Assembly (NCBI GenBank): GCA_012845835.1
Contig: JABAKD010000008.1
Span: 4,137,767-4,201,766 of the forward strand
Origin: Undaria pinnatifida
Taxonomy: Eukaryota > Sar > Phaeophyceae > Laminariales > Alariaceae
Direction: 5' to 3'
Length of the DNA: 64,000 bases
The notes under the pieces are model-generated. The model saw nothing but the letters and a program-made list of their open reading frames with translations, had not been told where the DNA came from and ran no database searches. Positions 56,712 to 64,000 of the stretch are shown here, in pieces. Positions within the stretch are counted from its first letter, which is position 1, and each line of letters begins with the position of its first letter. Position numbers and translations under genes: made by a program.

Positions 56712-56983
56712 ACGCCTGCTACGATGAAGGTAGTAGCACTTTTCGTCTGAAATGTTTTCTGAATGACGAGACTCCTTAACCCAAAATCGTCGGAAAAAAT
56801 ACGCCATTTTTTTGGCATGGAGTTCTCGTCCTATACCCTAGGCCATGATGGGATCTGTTCATCCGGTGTACGTAGCGGTTTTATTTTTCTCCAAAAACGT
56901 TTGTTGAGAGAGGTCTTAAGCTCCCGAATTGAGGGGTAGTATTAGAAAAAAGTGGTGCACACACCTCTATCGTAGCACGCGTC
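56712..56983 (+). mobile_element. Family T TIR element, complete copy
   Basis: The left ACGCCTGCTACGATGAAGGT and right CCTCTATCGTAGCACGCGT ends extend outward as CCTGACGC/GCGTCAGG. The internal order matches 39921-40199. It is the clearest copy for a consensus, together with that one. Confidence 0.75.
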
Positions 56984-57562
56984 AGGTGGAGAGTCAGTGG
57001 TGCGGCTATTAATAACTCAAAATCGGTAGTGAAAATGGGGGAATATCACAACAGTCGTAACATCCCCCCTGCTGTGGCTCCTTGGCCTTGTGTTCAACGA
57101 AACGGCGATCAGCCACTACCAACACCATACCATACCTCGAGTATACCGATCCGTTCTGGTCTCGTTCAATGCAAGCCGTAACCAAGAACAGAGAATGCAA
57201 CTCGACCCTCCCCGTTGGCCAACCTGCTATCATACTGCCAGACCATGAAGATATTGTTTTAACATCATTAGCTCGTTTTCCTGGAATTTTAGGTAGTCGG
57301 AAAAAAAAGAAAACATCATAATACCTGGTAGAGGTGCTACGCGCACCACAGGAAACGGTACTACCAACACGAGCTGCGGAATACCATCCCATCTGTATCA
57401 CTTGCAAACCATGTATTTCGAGAAAATTGCCCCTGGTACGCTGCGGTACACCACCCCATACCACTCGCAAACCAAATTACCACGAGAAAAAACTATCCAC
57501 GGTACGCTACGGTATGTACCATCCCTTATCACTGGTTAACCAAGCAATACGATGGAACTATC

Positions 57563-57862
57563 CATGACAACAGTGTCCATGGCACTACAGTATCGGTGTG
57601 CCGACCGAACTGCCTTTGTCACGCTCTCAGTTGACCAAACGGAGCGAGTTTTGAAGCTAGGCACGCGTTTTCTTTGTATGTCACAACCTTGAAAAATAAT
57701 TTGGGACCAAGGTGCAGTGATTTGCTGAATTAGCACCTCGCTCTGTATGTACGTATCATAGAAGCTATTAAGGCAGCCCGTTTTATCTGTGGCATTGAAG
57801 ACTTCCAACTCGGCGATAAGGGGAGACACCTGAAACCACGGATTGTCCAGAAGGTCGCCTAG
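57563..57862 (-). CDS. Possible internal exon of an unidentified gene
   Basis: On the minus strand, a CTCTAG acceptor (about 57860) is followed by an open frame: GDLLDNPWFQVSPLIAELEV, FNATDKTGCLNSFYDTYIQS, EVLIQQITAPWSQII. The composition looks like ordinary globular protein, unlike nearby frames. An upstream match could be GFMKTVDKGLL near 57997-58035 with donor GTGTAT. No downstream exon or family is recognised, and the 3' limit is unclear. It may be a relic. Confidence 0.3.
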
Positions 57863-58164
57863 AGGGTAAAGAAAACCCTCTCACGAGTTGAGCTGGAGAG
57901 TAAAATTAATCATTGATGAAAAAAAGAACGAAAGAACAAACTCCGTGCAACGTATACTCTGTAGTACGAACTGACAAACAACATGCACATACACCAGCAG
58001 CCCCTTATCCACCGTCTTCATAAACCCACCCCCCGGCATGTTATACATGTATGGTATGCTTTAATTTGGAACCAGAGGCGGAAGATCGCAAAGGAAGCTG
58101 TCACCAAGACCTCGCGTAGTAGCACAACAAATAGTGGTTCTACGGTAGCCCCCCCCACCGTTCT

Positions 58165-58360
58165 TTAACGAAATCGCCGGTTTTGAAACCAGCTCCTATG
58201 ATACCGGCCGTATCTCTCCTGAAATACGGTGCCCCTTGCCACCCCGACGTCATCGTTTCATAGTCTTTTCTTTGCAATGAAGAAAAAATAGCAAGATTAT
58301 TTGTTTCATGGCATCCTCCCTCGTATCGAGAAACATTCGCTGAAGAAAACCGCTGGCTTT
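58165..58360 (+). repeat. Dispersed repeat M, copy 3
   Basis: GAAATCGCCGGTTTTGAAAC, GGCCGTATCTCTCCTGAAAT and GGTGCCCCTTGCCACCCCGA match 27215-27290. The tail with CATGGCATCC(T/C)(C/T)CCTCGT is shared with the reverse copy at 21760. Confidence 0.65.
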
Positions 58361-58869
58361 GTGGAGGGCTATCGTAAAATCAGTCCAAAGTAGCAACAAC
58401 CGTGGTAAACTTGAGTGCATTCGTCGTCGGCAGCTACACGCTCCTCTCTACAGTATAGGCAAACTCCAAAGAAAGGGGCCCGTCCCCATTTTTTGGCGTC
58501 GTCAAAAATAAAAACTGCTCATGAATCGCTGTTCTCGTATAGCAGCAAATTCAGAACAGCTCGCGCCGTGTCGCTACCACGGGAACTAACCGAAGTACAA
58601 TAGGATTAAGGGGCTGTTACAGACACAGGCCACCCTTTGCAGGTTTCGTTTGCTAGGCAGGTTCCACGTTGGTCACTCACTTGTGCTAGATAGAATAAGA
58701 TATTCTTGTTTTGGTTCCACCCACACCACGGACGAACTGAATAGCGTTCAATTCCGCGAGGCAAAAGCATCATCCCCTGTTTCCTGTACGCACATGCCTT
58801 CAAAGGCATGTGAAACCCTTTTATATCCAGCCGTATCCCACATGTTAAGTCTTGCTAGGCTCCCAGTGG

Positions 58870-59110
58870 AATACCATAACACTAGCCCACCCTGATGAGC
58901 CGTATATGCAGAAATATGGGAGATTCGGGGAAGCAACGGTTCCATGGTCTACAACATGACTCGAAGATCCGGCTCTTCACAACCTACTCCCACACTTTTA
59001 CCCTGCGAAGCTACGAAGCCCCAGGAAAAATGCTACAGCAGAAAACTTCACACGAAGAACGGAAGACGGGAAAAAGGCACAGAGCACTCCATAACAGAAG
59101 GGTGCGCTAG
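58870..59110 (+). repeat. Dispersed repeat R, copy 2
   Basis: ACACTAGCCCACCCTGATGA, GCAGAAATATGGGAGATTCG and CTCCCACAC match 13305-13435. The open frame begins SRICRNMGDSGKQRF. Confidence 0.55.
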
Positions 59111-59259
59111 CTAAGCGCTGGATTGCGAACACATTTGAGTTAAATGCCCTCACAACATGTACGAAAATACGAGGAAGAGTGGTGAGCTCATTAAGCTTAT
59201 CAGTCTTTCCCCATCATCAGCCGGAGGATATGATAAAGTTACAATCTTAAAAGGCTTAG

Positions 59260-59340
59260 TTGGGTAAGCAATCGGTTAACCTTTTGCAAGTGGTCAAACG
59301 GACTAATACCCCACTAATTCCCCACTAATTCCTCAACAAT
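59260..59340 (+). repeat. Dispersed repeat X, forward copy
   Basis: GGCTTAGTTGGGTAAGCAAT then GGTTAACCTTTTGCAAGTGG and TCAAACGGACTAATACCCCA is the reverse complement of 61938-62012 and 62236-62308. Confidence 0.75.
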
Positions 59341-60540
59341 AATTAAACATAATTTATGAATCTCGCGCTATTTGTTTATATAACGAAAACCTGTTGTTGT
59401 TGTCGTTGTTGTCGTTGATGGGTGATGTCGATGTTGTTCTCGGCGTTATTGCATGTCGATTTAATAAAAAATGCGCCACAAAATAATAGCAGTTGTACTG
59501 GTACAAGGGCTCCGCATGGGCGGCGGCATGCGCCCATCTTCGACAAGTTAAGTTGTAGCTGTCCGATTTGACATTAATTGCGCTTTAAAGTAATGCCAAG
59601 AGTTAAATACGAACATGAGATTCTGAAGGTTATAATATGACAGAAGAAAAACGTCATATACAACAAAGAAGGCAAGGATAGGCGAAACACACTGTTGTTG
59701 TTAAATGCACCGTCAAGTGTAAAAGTTGGCGTATATCAAACAAAAATACCGAAAATAGTATTGGGTACCTGCTTCGTCTCTAGGCGAAACGAAAAAGGAC
59801 TTGGCATCAATGAAGAAACTGCACTGCTGTCCCAGTGGCAATGGAGGTTCGAAGTCGACAGGATGCAAAGTCGGTTTGCATCAAACGTCGACATGGGGCC
59901 ATGCCAGCCGGCGGAGTTTTGGAAGAAGAGCTTTGTTTATAACCTGAACGCTGTCACATTGCTCTGCGTGGTTACGGGCGAGGAGGAAACGAAGAAGAGG
60001 AGAGCGATCTCTCTTTGCGGCGGCGTTGTCTAAGATAGATACGGGGTGGCTTTGATCGTACGGGAGGTTGACGTAGCGCTTCTTCTCTTTTTTTAATCGG
60101 GAAGGCGGGATATGTGTGTCTGCTGTCTTCGCTTCGCGCGCGTGCTTTCACGTTTTCGAAATCAGACGCGTCCCCTCAATAAATATTATCCGGAGCGTTT
60201 CTACCATGACGACCGCTGACAGTGTCGTATGTATTTTCTACTTGACTAATAATGCAATTCAATGGTAGTAGTATTTTTCATTTCGGACTGTGCGCATAGC
60301 GGAAGGTCGATGTTTAGTATTTTTTCATTCCCCACTGAAAATCCAACTTCAGAAAAAAATAGGTGTAGACACTACTAATAGTATCCTCTTTCAGGATGTA
60401 CTACTACTGCACCGAAAAAAAGTAAACTGTAAATATTTTTTGCCTAGAGAAGAATGGACCAAGAAAAAAAGAAAAATCCCGGAAAAGGATAGGGGTGCTG
60501 AGTGTGGCAGTAATTTACCCTTAACTTTGCAACATTCTTT
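59341..60540. other. No identified gene; one open frame noted
   Basis: The + frame 59695-60033 (112 codons, e.g. KIPKIVLGTCFVSRRNEKG, then WQWRFEVDRMQSRF) has protein-like composition but no recognised family, and I see no repeat match. A GTT/GTC triplet tract lies at 59391-59430. Confidence 0.3.
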
Positions 60541-60770
60541 TTTTCTTCATCGCATTTATTATCCTTGCACTATTCTCGCGCTCCCTCCCGCAATACTGAG
60601 TAGTAACTCAGATCCGGGGTCACATGGCGGACCCTCCTCCCCCCTCCACTTCGGCACGTGCCTTCATTTTTACCGCGAGAAGAAATAAGCATTTTTTTCC
60701 CTCGTCGACACGCGTCGAATTGTACCTACCCACGCTGCTAGGCGCTCTCAGCAGTTGGTGCCCCCTTTTT
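60540..60770 (+). repeat. Dispersed repeat V, copy 2
   Basis: Match to 46030-46240, ending with the shared GTCGAATTGTACCTACCCAC, GCTGCTAGGCG and CTCTCAGCAGTT. Confidence 0.75.
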
Positions 60771-60814
60771 CTTTTGTGGCATTTTTGCAAATAATGTCAA
60801 ATTTGCAGCAGCTG

Positions 60815-61042
<228 letters not shown>

Positions 61043-61074
61043 CTAGAATAGATTGCTGCTGTGTCATCGATTAG

Positions 61075-61265
61075 TACGCCACGCGTTGACCCGTTCTCGG
61101 AAAAAAACTGCCCAGGAATCCAAAATCCAAAATCGTCGCCGATTCTCGGATGTGCTTATCACCTCCCTTACGTAGTACGCGTCCACGACCAGGTAGGGAA
61201 TGGATAAGGAAGGGCGAGAGGCGTTGGACGGCGCCCCTCGAACAAAGTGACTTGACCGAGAATCC
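61075..61265 (+). repeat. Dispersed repeat W, diverged copy
   Basis: CGCGTCCACGACCAGGTAG, GGATAAGGAAGGGCGAGAGG, CGTTGGACGGC and CTTGACCGAGAA follow the block order of 47465-47555 and 62530-62620. Confidence 0.5.
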
Positions 61266-61390
61266 TTTAGCACTGTCCACTGTAGCTCAGTGGGTAGTGC
61301 TATATATTATAAAAAATGAAAATACACTCCAGCTGTGAGATCGAAGATTTCGTCGAAACTCATCTTTGCAAGCTGTGTGTGTGCCATATA

Positions 61391-61631
61391 TATTGTCGAG
61401 TTCGTAAACTGATTATCACCGACTTGTTAACTGGGATCTCCTGGGCTCTCTCCTCGCCACCGACCTCAACAGTAGTAGTAGTGCTCAGCAGCAAACTGCC
61501 AAAGTGTCCATTCATAATGTCGTCAGCGCGCACGCTTGAAAAAGACAAATACGAAGTCAGTGAGAATCGAACTCACGGCACATAGCACTACCCACTGTCA
61601 CGTGACTCAGTAACTCAGTGGGTTATGTTAA
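61391..61631 (-). mobile_element. tRNA-derived SINE-like copy 1
   Basis: On the minus strand it has AGTGGGTAGTGCTATGTGCC, then GTGAGTTCGATTCTCAC, a perfect T-arm (5-bp stem GTGAG/CTCAC, loop TTCGATT) that contains a pol III box B. The box A side (AGTGGGTAGTGC) is partial. The body continues GACTTCGTATTTG...CGCGCACGCTGACGACATTATG and pairs with the next copy. A forward head fragment (TGTAGCTCAGTGGGTAGTGC) lies at 61283-61302. Confidence 0.6.
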
Positions 61632-61649
61632 CAAACCAAACAAGTATGT

Positions 61650-61893
61650 TTTCGAGTTCGTTGATTAATTATCACCGACTTCGTAAGAGCGATCTCCGGA
61701 GCTGTCCCTTCTCCACGTGCCACAGTTAGTAGTACTCAGGAGAACACTAGCAACTAACTATCATAACCATTCATAACGTCTCCAGCGCGCACGCTCCTGA
61801 ATACCAGGTACTAAATATGATCTGGGTGAGAATCGTACTCACGCCACATCCTTCGTTGGTTACATAGAACTATACCCACTGACTGAGCCGAAA
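61650..61893 (-). mobile_element. tRNA-derived SINE-like copy 2
   Basis: On the minus strand, CGGCTCAGTCAGTGGGTATA (box A-like), then GTGAGTACGATTCTCACCC (T-arm with one loop change). The body shares GCGCGCACGCT, CATTCATAACGTC and ATTATCACCGACTT(C/G) with copy 1, 260 bp away in the same orientation. Confidence 0.6.
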
Positions 61894-61937
61894 TGCAACG
61901 ACACAAAGCAGTAGTAGCCACGATAGGGCATTAAGGT

Positions 61938-62312
61938 TATTAGTGGGGTATTAGTCCATTTGACCACTTACTTGCAAAAGATTAACCAATAGCTTACCCA
62001 AACTAAGCCTTATAACACTCTCCCCCCCTGAAACGGCGGGATAGCAGGTCGGCCGGATATACGGGCGGACCGTTCAATATCCAAGCCGTTTCATTTCCTG
62101 GGGATACCAGGGAGAGTATTTCTCGAGTTCGACATGGGGAAAATTTGAAAATTTTATTATTGTGGATGGTGGAGATCGAACCCACGACGACCCAAAAACC
62201 CATGGTCTGTCGACGACGCCATTTATTTGTTCGAAATTAGTGGAGTATTAGTCCGTTTGACCACTTGCAAAAGGTTAACCAATAGCTTACCCAAACTAAG
62301 CCTTATAACAGC
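61938..62312 (-). repeat. Two copies of repeat X flanking a tRNA-like segment
   Basis: TTAGTGGGGTATTAGTCC...CTTACCCAAACTAAGCC (61938-62012) and its near copy (62236-62308) flank about 220 bp. That segment includes, on the minus strand, GTCGTGGGTTCGATCTCCAC (box B-like) with an upstream GGCGTCGTCGACAGACCATG. It may be a third SINE type or a small composite element. Confidence 0.5.
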
Positions 62313-62489
62313 AAGCGCTTCGAGGTGGTCATGAAAAAAACGTCGGCGGGAACAAATTTAGATGCCAATTTGGAAATGATGCCGATTTGGAAATGTTGTC
62401 CCTTGATTTTTTCGTTCAAACTCTAGTCTACATATATATGCCAATATCCAAGAATAATAGCTCGGGCGTTTACCACCCAAAATACAAAA

Positions 62490-62695
62490 AAAAAAACGCG
62501 CTTCTCGCTCGTCTAGTTCAGCGTCTTTCCGCGTTCACGTCGAGGTGCAGAATGGATAAGGCAGGGCGAGGGGCGTTGGAGCCGTCCCCCGAAGACGGCG
62601 CTCGAACGGAGCGATTTGACCGAGAAAATCTAGTTCCGAGCATCCCATACTGAGGCCGAGACGAAAAAAGTCATGATCGAATCCCCCCAAAAAGA
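62490..62695 (+). repeat. Dispersed repeat W, copy 3
   Basis: Close match to 47425-47640, including CCGCGTTCACGTCGAGGTGC and CCGAAGACGGCGCTCGAACG. Both are preceded by an A- or T-run and followed by GACGAAAAAA. Confidence 0.75.
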
Positions 62696-62699
62696 ATGA

Positions 62700-64000
62700 T
62701 CATATAGTATATATATGTATATACCTGGTGTTAGGGACTCGCGCTGAAGCATACCTGGTACTTTATTAATTTATTTGTGTAAAACTGCACCGACAAGATG
62801 TATGCGGTCGGCGTCGTCGGCAGTACAAAATTCCGGCTTCTTCTGCAACCTCGATAAAGGGGACCGTCCCTACTTCTTGGTGCCGTCAAGATTAGAAACA
62901 GCTCGCACTTTTCGCGTGATTTTTTTTTCATGTTTGGAAAAAAAAGCGTAACATGTAAACATATTCACCTGCTGCACAAGCAAGCAAGCAAGCCAACGAG
63001 CGATCAAGCGTGAAAAAAGCAAGAAAAGCGAGCAAAAAGGCAAGCAAGCAGAGGCCAGCAAGCAAGAAGGCGAGCAACCAATAGCACTGGACTTCTAATG
63101 GCGGGAACAGGACTGCTGCTACCGGCCAAGAGACGGGATATCTACTACGCGGAGTCCCCGGGAAGCCAGCAAACCACACAACAATAATAACAGATATTAA
63201 CAAGGATCGAGCGGGGCCGCCTACCCCCTCCATAATAGTGGCGCGAAAAGGACATGAAGGGTACGGTAATGGACCGCACCAAGAGGTTGAGGTGCTACAT
63301 GTATTGGGAACATATGCCATTGAACATTGTGGGTTTTGTCGGGAGTGATTTTGCGCACAGGCATCTATATATATATAAAGGTAGGTGATGTGGTGCACTG
63401 CATAGACTAGAGGAATTGAAAAGACAAAACAAAACGCAAATAAGGAGGTTGGTTGTGTATAGTAATAAATAGTAGGGAGAACTGGGGTGTTGTGGATAGG
63501 CGGGAAATACACAGAAGATATTAAATGGAAAAAAAACCGCGGTTGGAACAATGAAGTAAACCGTGGATGAAACGTAGTGCATGTAAGGAAAGGCCGATCG
63601 GCAAAGGTAGTCAGCCAGAGCGCTGAAGGGTGTGGGAGAGACGAATTCCCTTTGTTTATTAAGTGGGAAAATCCTACCAAAACTAACTGCAGGAAAAAAC
63701 ACGTAAATTAGAGCAGTCAGCCCAACTTCCTGACACTAAGTACGCGAAAAATGCAAAACCCAGATGCCGGATTTCAGACCATGTCTGCTTCCGTGATGGA
63801 ATGCATAAAAAACTACGAACTTGTAATAATCCCCACAGTTCACGCTGGAAAATCTTGCGTAGTACTGGAGACCCGAATTTTACGCTGAAAAGCAAGTCTG
63901 ACTACTCAAGCACAACGCGTAGAGACAGAAGAATGAAAAAGGTCGGGAACACGTATACGCACACTTATTGAGGGAAACTTTCGAGAGTTGGGAAAGAGAA
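62700..64000. other. No recognisable gene
   Basis: Purine-rich + strand (AAGCAAGCAAGC near 62980-63080). The long minus frame 62928-63680 is Phe/Ser/Leu-rich from pyrimidine composition, is shadowed by another frame and has no motif. Two TACCTGGT motifs are near 62723 and 62750. Confidence 0.4.

Noticed and set aside
62928-63680. 250-codon minus frame rich in Phe, Ser and Leu
   Set aside because: Pyrimidine-rich composition, no motif, and a second overlapping frame of similar quality.

Overview
This is a nuclear eukaryotic window that is poor in genes and very rich in repeats. The evidence is spliceosomal genes with multi-kilobase introns, long homopolymer and triplet tracts, many dispersed inverted-repeat elements, and a eukaryotic LINE-like retroelement. 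The gene style (GC-rich exons, poly-Ala/Ser/Gly inserts, introns packed with repeats) and the flavour of the reverse transcriptase suggest a stramenopile, most likely a brown alga such as an Ectocarpus relative. That placement is inference; nothing here proves it.

Layout. (1) 1-9055 is a decayed LINE-like retrotransposon on the + strand. It has a Pro/Ser/Thr-rich N-terminus, an array of RING-like/treble-clef Cys-His fingers with an internal ~840-bp tandem duplication, a charged linker, a reverse transcriptase, a CCHC-like knuckle and a restriction-like (PD-D/E-XK) endonuclease. It is broken by several frameshifts and stops. (2) 9056-23661 has no recognisable host gene. It holds TIR elements, G-rich tandem DNA, a ~79-bp satellite in a higher-order arrangement, and other dispersed repeats. 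(3) 23662-31422 (- strand) is a complete four-exon eIF6 gene, 245 codons spread over 7.8 kb, assembled here exon by exon with consistent splice sites and phases. (4) 31423-31944 is a short divergent promoter interval. (5) 31945-49869 (+ strand) is a five-exon gene for a SAGA-complex Ada1/TADA1-like subunit (about 782 aa), with introns of 8.4 and 6.6 kb full of satellites and elements. (6) 49870-64000 is repeat-dominated. It contains a hAT-type non-autonomous element with a perfect 8-bp target duplication, several copies of a ~270-bp TIR element (one nested inside another), tRNA-derived SINE-like copies, a long (CTA)n tract and one unidentified possible exon.

The two host genes act in ribosome maturation (eIF6: 60S anti-association factor) and transcription (Ada1: histone-fold scaffold of SAGA). 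They share one ~520-bp 5' region, so co-regulation is possible but not shown. The rest of the window is a record of insertion, tandem amplification and decay. Exon coordinates are read from the sequence; protein identities rest on remembered family conservation, not on a database search.
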